In this document: in pieces, positions 33,258-45,347 of the stretch
Layout: the number at the start of each line of letters is the position of its first letter
How positions within the stretch are numbered: the first letter of the stretch is position 1
DNA from: Aspidiotus rigidus
Taxonomy: Eukaryota; Arthropoda; Insecta; Hemiptera; Diaspididae
Reading direction: 5' to 3'
Assembly (NCBI GenBank): GCA_035079385.1
Contig: JAVHKY010000003.1
Span: 10,829,501-10,893,500 of the forward strand
Length of the DNA: 64,000 nt
The notes under the pieces: generated by a model
Database searches by the model: none
What the model was told of the DNA's origin: nothing
The model's input: the letters and a program-made list of their open reading frames with translations, nothing else
Made by a program: the position numbers and the translations under genes

Positions 33258-35784
33258 ATTGTTAACAGGAAACCTGTTCTATGGGGGGTTATTTTGAAAA
33301 ATTCGCCGTAAGTTGTGCGCTGTGTGATGTACGGCGAAAACTGACCCACCTTTATAAAGGATTTCGACTTTTAAGCCATGATATTAAGGCACTATAGCTA
33401 CGCACAAGTACACAATGGACCACCATTTTGATTCCTAGATAACCATCGAGCGTTGTCGATCGTATCTGCAGAGTGCCGTGGTAGAGATGTGTTGGGTCCA
33501 AAAAAACTCACGGGTTCTCTAACGGAGTTGAACGAGGGGTGGCAGGGGACCTGTTTTATGGGGCACGTGGAACCCGAAAAATATAGAATGTGACGTCACC
33601 AACCTGGACTTTAGAGCTATAGATAATAGGAAGAGGACTGAAAATAAAACTGATCTGTGACGTCATCAGATTGGATGATACAAGACCGAAATATGACGTC
33701 ATGAAACTGTGATGTCATAGGGCTCGCCTCTAAGCCATATATAATAGGAAAAGACCTTAAAAAAATACGTCATCAGATTGTGATGACACAAGACTGAAAC
33801 ATGACGTCATCAAACTGTGACGTCATAAAGCTCGCTTTCAAACTCTATAGGATAGGAGGACTTCAAAAAAACACCAATCTATGACGTCATCAGATTGCAA
33901 CGTCACACGGTAACGTCACAAACCTCGCTCCTCCAACTACATACAAAAGGAGGGAAAGTTTGAAAAAACACTGATCTATGACGTCACAGAGCTCACCCCA
34001 AAGCTTTACACAATAGAAGACCTTGAAAAAACTAATCTATGACGTCATGAGATTGTGACGTCACAAGGCCGACCTAGACGTTATCAAACTGTGACGTCAC
34101 AGGGGTCGCCCCAAAACCCATATGATAGGAGGAGGGCTTTAAAAACACTGATCTATGAAGTTATCAGATTGTGACGTCACACGGTTCACCTTTGACCAGA
34201 AGTTGAAAGCTAAAATTTTTAAGCCCATAGCCGCAGAATTTTTACTCTAAAAAGCCGATAGTCAAAAGTAGAAAACATTTTTTGATAGGAAGCAAAAAGC
34301 CAAAAGTTTTATTTATTCAGCTCTTTCTTTCAGCTTTTTCTTTCACTTTTCGTCTTCTGATTTTTTTCCCCAATTCTCTTTTCAACTTCGTTTTTTTCCT
34401 CTCTGTGTCTCAGAGGTTGGAAGGTAGATGAAAGCTAAAAGTTTCAAGCCGAGAGCCGGAGAATTTTGACGGGAAAAAGCCAAAAGTTAAAAGTGAAAAA
34501 ATAATTTTTTGTTGGGAAGCGAAAAGCCAAAAGTTTTTCAGGTTCCGATTGAAAGCTAAAGTCAAAAGCTGAAGTTTTATCTTACGCCTTTCAACCTTTG
34601 CCTATGAAATCATCAAACTGTGACGTCAAAGGCTTCGCCCCTACAGCTATACATGATAGGAAGGGCAGATTGAAAAAACATTGATCTATGACGTCATAAG
34701 ACGACATCAGGTTATGACGTCACAGGGCTTGCCCCAAGCTATATATAATAAGGGGATAACTTGAAAAAACTGATCTATGATGTCTTCAGATTGTGACGTC
34801 ACAAGACTGACATATGACGTCATCAAACTGTGACGCCACATGCCTCGCCTCTCCAGCTACATATGATAGGAGGACTGAAAAAACACTGATCTATAACGTC
34901 ATCAGGATATGACGTGACAAGACTGAAATATGACGTTATCAAACTATGACATCACAAGGTTCGCCCCCAAACCCATATGATAGGAGGAGGGCTTTAAAAA
35001 CACTGATCTATGAAGTCATCAGATTGTGACGTCACACGGTTCACCTTTGACCAGAGGTTGGAAGTTAGCTGAAAGCTGAAATTTTTTAGCCGAAAGCCGG
35101 AGAACTTTTACTCTATAAAGCCTATAGTCAAAAGTAGAAAATATTTTTTGATAGGAAACAAAAAGCCAAAAGTTGAATTTATTCAGCTTTTTCTTTCACT
35201 TTTCGTCTTCTGATTTTTTTCCCCAATTCTCTTTTCAACTTCTTTTTTTTTCTCTCTGTGTCTCAAAGGTTGGTAGGAAGATGAAAGCTAAAAGTTTCAA
35301 GCCGAAAGCCGGAGAATTTTGACGGGAAAAAGCCAAAAGTTAAAAGTCAAAAAATATTTTTTTGTTGGGAAGCGAAAAGCCAAAAGTTTTTCAGGTTCCG
35401 ATTGAAAGCTAAAGTCAAAGCTGAAGTTTTATCTTACGCCTTTCAACCTTTGCCTATGAAATCATCAAACTGTGATGTCACAGGCCTCGCTCCTCGAGCT
35501 ATAGATGATAGGAAGGGCAGTTTGAAAAAACATTGATCTATGACGTCATAAGACGACATCAGGTTATGACGTCACAGGGTTTGCCCCAAGCTATAGAGTA
35601 TTTGAAAAAACTGATCTATGACGTCATCAGATTATGACGTCACAAGACTGACATATGACGTCATCAAACTGTGACGCCACATATGATAGGAGAGGGACTC
35701 ACAAAACTTTCGAGCTCCGAGCCTTGCCGGCCGGCGAACGTTTTGTTTAGAACCCCCTCCCTATAAAACTGATTCCCTGTTAGT
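33258..35784. mobile_element. CAGGGAACC-family element filled with TGACGTCA repeats
   Basis: The outer ends are inverted: TTAACAGGAAACCTGTTCTATGGGGGG-like on the left and CCCCCTCCCTATAAAAC...TTCCCTGTTAG on the right. At about 33515-33560 a reversed copy of the family's 3' segment (AACGGAGTTGAACGAGG, then CAGGGGACCTG) sits inside, so the unit may be a short plus fragment joined to a long minus element. The interior is almost entirely tandem repeats. No coding domain was seen. It separates PLE-B pLTR (left) from PLE-B RT (right), so it probably inserted into a PLE-B copy. Confidence 0.65.
33585..35695. repeat. TGACGTCA-rich tandem repeat with ~856-bp higher-order copy
   Basis: Units alternate words such as CTATGACGTCATCAGATTGT, GACGTCACAAGACTGA, CATCAAACTGTGACGTCACA and a CATATGATAGGAGG spacer. 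About twenty exact TGACGTCA palindromes are visible, plus many one-base variants. A long block containing AGCCAAAAGTT words and T-rich sequence occurs twice, starting near 34123 and 34979. TGACGTCA is the consensus CREB/ATF site; whether any copy binds protein here is unknown. Confidence 0.9.
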
Positions 35785-35785
35785 A

Positions 35786-35940
35786 GTTGATGGTCTCATT
35801 GCCCTTTCCCACTGTGAATTTGATGCTTTTATTTCTCGCATCCACTTTCAGAATAAATTGGTCCACCTGTCTATCAATTCCTGACCATACAATTATGATA
35901 TCTACATATCTAGCCTAGTGTTTAATCGAGTTTCTGGACT
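35786..35940 (-). pseudogene. PLE-B reverse transcriptase fragment (motif C region)
   Basis: The minus strand reads RYVDIIIVWSGIDRQVDQF, then KSIKFTVGKGNETIN. In Penelope-like RTs motif C is RYVDD followed by a similar WSG segment and an IKFT...INFLDL thumb. Here the second aspartate of YVDD is isoleucine. The fragment is bounded on one side by the TGACGTCA element; upstream sequence to about 36050 is decayed. The sequence type differs from the YWHRYVDDVL of PLE-A. Confidence 0.7.
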
Positions 35941-36079
35941 TGCTACCTTTCAATAGCTTGTTTTCCTTACAATGCAAGATTTTTGTGACAATAAGATCAG
36001 CATTCGATGATGTTTGAACGAGACCAATAGGATGATAGCAAACTTGACAGCCATTAAAAACGCAGTGCAGAGGTGGATG

Positions 36080-36250
36080 AACGAATTACCCCTGATCAGA
36101 TCACAGGATCATTTTATAAAAACTAATGTTCAAGACCATGTTCCTCATAATTAGGAACGATATAACTGATGATGGGTCAACACTCAAAAGTAGTCTTGTA
36201 AGGTAACTGATGAAGTAGAATACCCTACACTCGAGATCTTTTTAATTTCC
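36080..36250 (+). repeat. PLE-B pLTR-like terminus
   Basis: Contains TTTTATAAAAACTAATGTTC, CTGATGATGGGTCAACACTC (from 36166), AAAAGTAGTCTTGTAAGGTA and CTCGAGATCTTTTTAAT. It matches the other PLE-B termini; relative to the neighbouring minus-strand RT fragment it is in the opposite orientation. Confidence 0.5.
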
Positions 36251-36259
36251 AGCGCCCTA

Positions 36260-38280
36260 CTTACTCCTCACCACACTCAAAACGTGTTCCGACGATTAAA
36301 ATCTAATAGAAGATGTCGACTCATTTTTGACCTCAATTCTGAAATCCTATCTAATTTTGCGCTTAAAATCAACGAAATTCCAACGTTCATTACAAGTCTC
36401 TCACCGACGACTGAGTACTTGACATCAATCTATAATATCGGGGGTAGATTCAATCTCGATATCGATGATCAGTCGGCGATGGAGGAGGAAGTGGTCAATT
36501 CTGAGTCCACTATGAGAAGCGAATCGTTTTGGAGTCGACGAGGTTCACTGGGCTTCCAGCTCAAGACTATCGCGTCCGCATAGCCGTACACGTCACGTTT
36601 TTGACTTCGACTGACCATGATCGATATGAGAAGTACCTTGATGACATCATATGCCTATCAGTTATTCTTATAAATTGCCGAGTGGACATCAGCGGAGAGG
36701 AGGGAGGTCTCGCCACAAAATTTCGACCTAGTGAGTGACCTTGATCTATATTAAGGACAGAAAATTTTCACGCTCCTGCCTTCAGAAGCTTACAGAATAC
36801 ATAGGTTAGAAGTCAAACACCATACACTAGGCTGATGATCCTGAAGTTGCCCCCACATCCTCTTCGAACTTTATACTATACTACTCCATATAAGCATGTG
36901 TTGGGAGGAGAAGAAACGCTCCCTTTTCAACTCTTTCCTTGGGCATAAAGATATGTTCATGATATTCAATGTTCTTCAAGTAGTATTTTTTCCAGAGTGC
37001 AGTCCTCAAGCCTTACAACCGATTTCAAACCCGACAAATCATCAGAGCTGAAAATTTTTGATACACATATGACTGTAAACTGTGGTTTACTTTCTTTTCG
37101 TCAAACTTCACAGGCATTAGTAGAGTAAATTATCTTGAAAATCAAAGAACGCTTCAGTGGATACTCGCCCGTTTAACTCGTCTTTGTTCGTTTCGTAAAA
37201 TTCTTACCTCACGATCCTTAGTATGTAATGATATATGATTGTGTTCGTACGATTTCTTTACATCTCTCCTCTCTAATACAAGACGTAGATTTCAGAACGA
37301 ATTATTGCCCTTTTACACACTCTCATCCAAGTGAAAAGGTTAAAACGTAATATTAAAATTTAAGAAATAATTTCTCGTTCCTCTGGTCACATGATACACC
37401 AGAAAGATTACAATTTGCGCCAACCAGCTGGTGAAATAATAAGAAGTAATGAACGAAATTTTCACAGTTAACTCATCTCCTTCCTTCGAATCCGCAAAAA
37501 CGAAGGCAAGAAGCACGTATGCTTGAATCATTAATATTCGAGCGTACAACTCTTTGCAGTCAGTCTATGATTAACAACCTGATGATAACTGGTTTGGGTA
37601 TAATTTTTAAAAATTTACAGCACACGCTGCTCGTGATCGTAGCAACAGCATGGAAGACCAACAATTCAACGAGTGATGAGTATATTTTTTAATTGTCTAC
37701 AAGACTCAAATTTGTAACAGATGCTTCGAGTCTCTCCTTCTCTTGATCTCTCTTAAGTGATTTTCTTCCAAGACTCTTCTTTTCTAAAGGAATGATACTC
37801 CAATTTGTCCGAGCTTCATTTCCTCTACAGAGTGTAGGCAGTCCTTTTAAGGCAAGGGGAGAGTTTCAACGACATTTTAGGAGGAAAACGCGATCAACAG
37901 AGCGAGAAAAAAAGTTTCTTAGGAGATCTCGGGACTGATATAGGCTATATTTTTCGGGAAATTCGGAAGAAATGATATGCAACGAGAAGAAAAATCGTCC
38001 TCGTGTGAATACGAACGAATCTAGGCTAACCGGAGATCAGTTCGATACTCAAAACAATAATAAAACTGACCTCCAGAGCGTGAAATCTTTCCTCCAAACA
38101 CTTTTCGAACTCATGAGCTCAACCTTATCGTAGAAAACTTCCGTCCATTCACTCGCAAACAGGTTTTCGAAAGAGTAAATGGTACATAGCCAACGAGTAT
38201 AATTGTCAATCGTAAGCAAGCGTAACTTTTGTCCTTCAACGTAATCAATAACCCGTAAATAAACTTGAAAAGATACTCAC
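36260..38280. other. Probable intron or flank of the RNF144-like gene
   Basis: The exon at 38281-40158 ends with a splice donor on the minus strand, so this stretch should be intronic unless a small exon hides here. The frames at 36284-36583 (plus) and 37340-37549 (minus) show none of the expected RING1/IBR cysteine patterns. No repeat family was recognised. Confidence 0.45.
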
Positions 38281-38282
38281 GT
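38275..38282 (-). other. Splice donor of the RNF144-like exon
   Basis: The minus strand reads AC|GTGAGT, with the exon ending at 38281. It interrupts RING1 between the fifth and sixth zinc ligands. Reading through gives only 11 further codons before a stop, which supports a real junction. Confidence 0.75.
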
Positions 38283-40158
38283 CGACACAATAGGAGCACT
38301 CGCAATGCTGTAACGTCCACGAATCTTTAATCGGAACCTCGTTTAGACAAACTTTGCAGAGTACAGTCGGCGCTGACACCGGAACAAAACCGTAAGTAGA
38401 ATTCAGCGAATACCTTGACGATGATGCCATTGACAATATACTACTACACCTTGAGCATATCCTTGAAAGTGGTAACGGTGGCTCTTGCATGTTAGAGTTC
38501 ACTCGCAGCCGGTTCACCATCCGCAACGGCTCGAGATGAACTACGCCACCGGCGGAACAAGTGGAATTCCGACCAACACAGCCTGACAAAGTAAGCATTG
38601 TATTACACTTTCGCATCTTTTTGTTTAGCAAACACATTCCCGCAATATCGTTTGAGCTGGCGTTCTTCAGTTTGTTCTCGACGTTAGTAGACTGTCTGCT
38701 CGCGACGTTGTTCAAACTTGTGTTACGTCTGAGGGTAGCATTCACAGGTGAATCGAACGTCGACGTCGAACAATTATTACCGCCGTTCCTCCAATAATTC
38801 AAATTAGCCGGTCTACTCGCCGAAAGCTTATTTGTCGCCATGGTAACTAAAGACTTCAAGCTGGGAACTTTCAAATCGATTTTGCTTTTACTCCACCTGC
38901 CTAGTTTTATGGCGCTCGACGTCATCCTCGCAGAGACCGGCGTCCCTATCGTCGCTGCCGGCTGTTTCGGCGACGACAACAACGGTACCGAATGGTGTTG
39001 TTCATCATCGATGTTGTCAAGTCGCGTCGCTGATGTCGCCTTAGTCGTCCTCTTGGCAGGTGGCGTAGAAAGTGCGTCGTCATCTGGCACCGAAGCGGAT
39101 CGTTGCAACAGAACAACTCTCTCTTCCGAGTCTACACCAATTTCACCGATTCCGTCTTCATCTTCTCCGGGACTAGTACAAGTTCTTCTCCTACTCCACG
39201 CATAATTCACGTTACTCTTACTATTCTTACTTCCTCTTCCTCCACCTTCCTCAGCGCTACCGCTATCACCTTCGTCGTCTACGTTTCTGCTGGAAAATAA
39301 GGATCCGTTCGCGGAATGAAAATCTTCGGATGCGTTTCGAGTATCAATCGAATCAGAGAATAGCGTGCATCTGTCGTCGCGAAGATCGCACGCGCTACTC
39401 AATAATCTTTTGTTTTCGGCCGCGTGGCCGCTACTCACGTTACTATCGGAACTAGAAACCGAGATCAAACTGGTCGCGCTACCGGCTACCGCGAATTCAC
39501 CGACTCGGCCGCCGCCGTCGCCGGCGACATTTTCGTTCGTCGTCGAGCACGCACTCGCGACGGACGCTCGCGCACCAACACCACTCTCGCGACAAATCGA
39601 AGGCGTTTTCGAGTTTTGCACCACATCATCATCATCATTATCATCACCACCACCACCACCACCACGACGTTTGCACTCGGAAAACACGGCGCTTTTGTCG
39701 CCGGCGCTCGCGGCCGCCGGATTCTGTTCGTAAATTTCTACTACGTTACTCAAACTCGGACGTCGTTTACGTTTAAACAGAAAGCTTTTTTTACGTCGAA
39801 AAGGATGATTGGCACGGCGCGCGGGAACTATCGCGGTCGCATTGAACGCATCCAACAAACGACGACCGTAGTATTCCTCTTCGGTGGTACTCTCGCAGGT
39901 TAGTTCCTCGTCCGCACCGTCCGCGTTCGAGCGATTCACTCTGTTGCTCGCGTCACGAAACTGAACACTTCGATGCGAAACTTTTGTAGGAGTACTGGAA
40001 CTACAACCGCTGCTGATTACGGCATCAGCGTCGATGAGGTCGTCGACGATACTGTCGCTGCTAGTACCAGTATTATACATACCACCACCAAAGCCGCTGA
40101 GTCTTGTTTTCTGCCCATTAAACCACGTATCCTCCGCCGTCGTCGCGCTAATCGCCAT
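38281..40158 (-). CDS. RNF144-like RBR E3 ubiquitin ligase, 5' coding exon
   Basis: RBR-type E3 ligases of the RNF144 family move ubiquitin from an E2 through a RING2 cysteine and are usually tail-anchored; those later parts lie outside this exon. The ATG at 40158 has an A at -3 and a G at +4 and follows an in-frame TAA about 30 nt upstream. The exon codes 626 residues, mostly low-complexity and Ser-rich: a basic stretch (about 121-133), polyG then acidic (166-178). At its end RING1 begins, with C601, C604, C619, C621 and C624 spaced as in RNF144A. After VD the donor GTGAGT (38280 downwards) is in phase 0, and the next cysteine would be in the next exon. GC content is well above its surroundings. 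Downstream exons were not found. Confidence 0.75.
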
Positions 40159-40189
40159 CGTCACTCGCTTGATTTTCACCGTCGTTCGT

Positions 40190-40809
40190 TAAGTAGGCAA
40201 CGTGTCTTATTTTCGTTACCACCACTACTTCTTCCGCCACACGATCTTCCTCGTCGCCGTTTTTCGACCGCACGTCGATTTTAGCGAACACCATCGTTCA
40301 GCAACGTTCTCGATTCCACATTCTGTACGAATTGCGTTTCCAAAGAAGGTAGCAGCATGAACGTTAATCTGGCGCGAAACAATCGAATACCGGTAAAAGC
40401 GTACTGATGAATATCTGGAACATGAGAAATGAAAATCAAACGTCAAACTACATCGAAGTAAATACACAGTAGACGATAATAATTATTCGCGGTTAATGTT
40501 TAAATTATATTGTTCACAGACTAGGCAGGTTATCTACTAAATCCTGAAAAGATACACACTTTTCAAGGACATATGTATGATTTTTTCAAGGTGGGAATTT
40601 TCATTTTCTTTCCGTTGTTTTCTGGATACCAGAGAGAGACACATCCTACCTCATACAATGTTTTATTTTATGATTTAAAGAGAATATTCGTCATGATGAA
40701 ATATACTCGCGAAGAGTAAAAACCGCAACAAAATTACATTACCCAGCACTTTCAACTCAACCGCCATCCTCGAACCCAACACGAACAAGAATAAGTAATG
40801 TCGTAGAGG
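40190..40809. other. 5' flank of the RNF144-like exon
   Basis: Presumably 5' UTR, intron or promoter. In-frame stops bound the coding exon. A minus-strand frame (40225-40467) lacks motifs. No TATA or initiator could be assigned with confidence. Confidence 0.35.
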
Positions 40810-41800
40810 TCATGACTGAACCAGCGAGTCATCAAAATGTATATCATTCTCATAGACTAATTCAATCAATCCCTCCTCAGGAATATAACTGATCAAAACG
40901 GTAATATCTTGATTATTCCGATGACGAAAAATTTCAATTTCCTCCAGAGCTAATCGTTTGAAATACGAATTTTCCCGGTGAAGGAGAACTTCGGACCCCT
41001 CTTTGAGACTATGACGGTCAGCAAAGGCCGACTTACCTACTTCTCTTTTTTCCCAAGCTTTCCTCTGTTAATCAACTTTCACTTGGAGTTGACGGCTGGT
41101 TATACCTACATAAACACTGGGGCAATCACAAGCCACCCTATAGACACCACCCTTCTCGGCCATCGGTATAGGGTCTTTTAATTCCAAAAGGCTCTTAACA
41201 GTATAAGTACTGTAAAATGCCGGCAGAAAACCGAAGGGACGGAAAACACGCCTCAACTCCGAAGAAAACTTATCCAGAAACAGCAGTCGCTGATCCACCG
41301 TTTCCTCCTATCAAGGTGCGGTTCTCGGGAGAGAGAGGTCGTGGAATCGAGACATTTTCTTGTAAGTCTCCTACAAACCATAAGGTCAATGTTCACCCTG
41401 ACTTAATTCACTCTAGCCAGATGTGTTATAGTCACCAGTTCTTTATGGAAAACAACCTCACTCAGAGAAATGTGAGTGTGGCGATGGATTAAGCTATTGA
41501 ATGTAGCTAGTTTGTGGGCGAAAGGTACGAAGGACGACCCATGGATAGCAATGGCGGTCGAAGTGCTTTTACGGTAAATACCGACTTCGTGGACACCATC
41601 TACGACAGAGATGGTCAAGTCCAAAAAGTTTATGGAGGAGCCACCAACTTTCAAAGTAAATTTGATGGAAGGATATAGGCTATTTGAATAAGCGTGGTCC
41701 GCAGGACCGGTCCACGCACACAAAATGTCATCCACGAACCTGTGCCAATAGAAAATGTGATTCAAAAACTCCCGGCCCGAAGAGAACAGGTGAGCTCAAA
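40810..41800 (-). pseudogene. Penelope-like element A3, minus fragment (RT 3' part + GIY-YIG)
   Basis: This is a third PLE-A subtype, clearly diverged from A1 and A2. It has RT motif C YWHRFVDDILCAW (catalytic DD kept), thumb SINFLDLTIS, linker and GIY-YIG segment GVYRVACDCPSVYVGITSRQ, which keeps only part of the CxxC. The tail ends DDSLVQS with a stop at 40810-40812. Frame breaks occur near 41690, 41400 and 41065. The RT is cut at GAGCTCAAA (41792-41800), exactly where FBL-1 starts. Confidence 0.85.
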
Positions 41801-42327
41801 GGCTCTAGCCGGGTAAGGGGGGGGGGGGGAAATGGCCTTGGTCGGAAAATATTTCAAATGTCCGTCAAAATGTTGTCCCCAATGAGATAACTCGAAATCC
41901 AAAAAATTGGACCCATCCGCTCACCCACATAGGCTGCAGAGTGATTTTTAGGCCTAAAATCCAAATGGCTATATCTCAGCCAATAATGATGGCACAGCGA
42001 TGAAACTTGAGAAAATTTTAGTATACGTGAACGTTTATCCGCATGGTATTTTTTTCAAAAAAAAACATTCATATTTTCCCTAATTTCTAGCTATAACCAA
42101 ACTTCAAACTAGAATTTTAAAAAAAATCGGGGGGGGGGGACCTGGGGTAAATCATTCATTTGAAGCGCCATACCCTCTACTACAACATACATGAGTACCA
42201 TAGTCCTCGGTGAGATGCAACATTCCCAAAAAACCAATATTTAATGAATTTTCGTGATTTTTCCATGAATAGCGGGGTGAACTATGACTGCTACCGCAAT
42301 AGACCGCGAGAAATCAATAGTCAATGT

Positions 42328-42546
42328 TCAAGGTGAAAAATACACACTCCTCCGTGAGATAAAATGGGAATGTTGATAGACCAAAAATATATTTTTAGTA
42401 TTTCGTTTATCGATTTGGTCAATTCTTATGTAAACAAGTCCACCGCTGAGGTGGAGTACGTCAGATTGAGTAAAATAGTTGAAAAATTCTCCAATCGCTC
42501 GAACAGTCTGAAAATAGAAGAGAAGTGAGAAAATCCAATTTTTCAC
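42328..42546 (-). other. Arm open frame, shortened (72 codons), FBL-1
   Basis: Left-arm version of the shared arm frame (KNWIFSLLFYFQT, RIDQIDKRN), ending early at YFSP because of a stop. Loss of the end here argues against strong selection on the frame. Confidence 0.25.
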
Positions 42547-42559
42547 CCTGGAGAACTGC

Positions 42560-44590
42560 GATTTTTCATATTTAATTTATAAATTAGGTCAATTCTTAAG
42601 TAAACATGTACGCCGAGTTTGGAAAAAATAGTCAAAAAATTCTCCAGCCGCTGGAACCTTCTGGAAATGATAAATAATCGAGAAAATTCACTTTTTCACC
42701 CTGGAGGACCGTGAGTTTTAGTATTTCATTCATCAAATAGGTCAGTTCTCACGTAAACATGTTCGCCGAGTTCGAAAAAAATGGTCAAAAAATTCTCCAG
42801 TCGCTGGAACGTTCTGGAAATGACAAAAATTGGAGAAAATCCACTTTTTCACCCTGGAGGACCGTGACTTTTGGCATTTCATTCATCAATTCGTTCAATT
42901 CCTAAGTAAACATGTACCCCAAGTTTGAAAAAAATAGTCAAAAAATTCTCCAGCCGCTTTAATGGTCTGGAAAGGACAAATAATTGAGAATATCCAATCT
43001 TTTACCCCGGAGGACCGTCAGTTTTGGTATTGCATTCATCAATTAGGCAAATTTCTAAGTAAACATGTCCGTCGAGTTTGAAAAAAATAGTCAAAAAATT
43101 CTCCAGTCGCTGGAACGTTCTGGAAATGACAAAAATTGGAGAAAATCCACTTTTTCACCCTGGAGGACCGTAACTTTTGGCATTTCATTCATCCATTCGT
43201 TCAATTCCTAAGAAAACATGTACCCCAAGTTTGAAAAAAATAGTCAACAAATTCTCCAGCCGCTGTAATGGTCTGGGAAGGACAAATAATTGAGAATATC
43301 CAATCTTTTACCCTGGAGGACCGAGTGTTTTGGTATTGCGTTCATCAATTAGGTAAATTCCCAAGTAAACATGTCCGTCGAGTTTGAAAAAAATTGTCAA
43401 AAAATTCTCCAGTCGCTGGAACGTTCTGGAAATGACAAAAATTGGAGAAAATCCACTTTTTCACCCTGGAGGACCGTGCCTTTTGGCATTTCATTCATCA
43501 ATTCGTTCAATTCCTAAGTAAACATGATACCCCAAGTTTGAAAAAAAATAATCAAAAAATTCTCCAGCCGCTGTAATGGTCTGGAAAGGACAAATAATTG
43601 AGAATTACCAATCTTTTACCCTGGAAGACCGTGAGTTTTGGTATTGCGTTCATCAATTAGGTAAATTCCTAAGTAAACATGTCCGTCGTGTTTGAAAAAA
43701 ATAGTCAAAAAATTCTCCAGCCGCTGGAACCTTCTGGAAATGACAAATAATTGAGGATATCCAATCTTTTACCCTGGAGGACCGTGAGTTTTGGTATTGC
43801 GTTCATCAATTAGGTAAATTCCTCAGTAAACATGTCCATCGAGTTTGAAAAAAATAGTCAAAAAATTCTCCAGCCGCTGGAACAGTCTGGAAATAGCAGA
43901 AAATCGAGGAAGTCCACTTTTTCAACCTGGAGAACTGCGATTTTTTATATTTCATTCATCAATTACCGCAAATCTTATGTGAATACATCCGCCGAGTTGG
44001 GAAAAAATAATCAAAAAATTCTCCAGTTTCTGGGATGTCCTGGAAATAGTAAAAACTTTAGGTAATCCACTTTTCCAACATGCAAAAGCGTAATTTTTCA
44101 TATTCTGTTTATCGATAAGGTCAATTCTTATACAAATAAACCCATCCGCCGAGTTGGAAAAAAATAGTCAATAAATTCTCCAGTCGCTGGAACGAATTAG
44201 AAATAGTACCAAATCCGGAAAATCCACTTTTACAACATGGACACCCTGATTTTTGGTATGTTGTTTATCAAAAAGGTCAAATCTTAAGTTAATACCTCCG
44301 CCGAGTTTGGAAAAAGTAGTCAATAAATTCCCCAGTCGCTGGAATAGTCTGAAAATCAAAAATTGAAAATATCTACTTTTTGAACTTGGAGAATCGTGAT
44401 TTTTATATTCTATTTATCAATAACATCAATTTTCAAGTAAACACATCCCTATCTCGAATAAAATAGTCAATAAATTCTCCAGACGCTCATTGGTACTGTC
44501 GATTCTTCTTATAAGAACACTTACGCCGAGTTTTAAAAAAATTGAAAAAAATTCTCCAGTCGTTGGGACGCTCTGGAAATATGAAAAAAT
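42560..44590 (+). repeat. ~150-bp satellite array with dimeric higher-order repeat
   Basis: About 13 monomers, recognisable by AAGTAAACATGT(C/A)CG and TTCTCCAG(T/C)CGCTGG. From about 42740 to 43660 they repeat as pairs of about 305 bp: one monomer type with GACAAAAATTGGAGAAAATC, one with AAAGGACAAATAATTGAG. This higher-order pattern occurs three times. Confidence 0.9.
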
Positions 44591-44599
44591 CAAAGATTC

Positions 44600-44984
44600 A
44601 CAGCCGCCACGATGATTTATGTGTTACTTTGCAGCGGTACAAATTGTGTTACCGGTAGCCGTGCACTCGTATGATGTGGAGGAATCCGTTCCCGAGACAC
44701 AATAGAAGACGATCATCTCCTTTGTATTGTCATGCTCATGAATTCCAATATTTGAAGCATTGTCACCTCAACTTGAGAGGAGATTCCTCCACTTCATGCA
44801 AGTGCACGGCTCCTAGTAACACATGCTGTACCACTAAAACTTCAGGGGAACAAAAATAAAAATTCTACATTTCAAAGTAAAGGAAATGAATCTTAGGGGT
44901 GGGTGTGTATCCTTGGTTTTTTACTATCCCCAGAGCGTCCCCTAGGCTAGAAAATTTATTGACTATTTTTTCCCAACTCGTAAG
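44600..44984. other. Unique centre of FBL-1 copy 2
   Basis: Non-repetitive sequence between the opposing satellite arrays. A 62-codon plus-strand frame (44671-44859) has no motif. It has no counterpart in the copy at 18 kb, whose opposing arrays meet directly, so it may be a capture or an insertion. Confidence 0.4.
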
Positions 44985-45347
44985 ATGTATGTACATAAGA
45001 TATGACCTTTAATTGATAAACAGAACATGAAAAATCACGGTCCTCCAGGGTGAAAAAGTGGATTTTCTGGATTTATTGTCATTTCCGGAACATTCCAGCG
45101 ACTGGAGAATTTTTGGACTATTTTTTTCAAACTAGACGGACATGTTTACTTAAGAATTGACCTAATTGATGAATGAAATACCAAAACTCACGGTCCTCCC
45201 GGGAGAAAAATTGGATTTACTCGACTATTTGTCATTTCCAAAACGTTCTAGCGCCTGGAGAATTTTTTGACTATTTTTTCAAACTCGGCGGACATGTTTA
45301 CTTAAGAATTGACCTAATTGATGAATGAAATATGAAAAATCGCCAGG

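Noticed and set aside
33585..35695. Array of regulated promoters driven by CRE sites
   Set aside because: TGACGTCA repeats are tandem satellite units inside a transposon; no promoter elements or genes follow them.
36284..36738. Possible exons in the RNF144-like intron region
   Set aside because: No RING, IBR or membrane-anchor pattern, and the frames are on the opposite strand to the gene.
39365..39903. Plus-strand frames opposite the RNF144-like exon (also 38561-39300, 39973-40284)
   Set aside because: Antisense shadows of a real minus-strand coding exon; no motif and no start or splice context.
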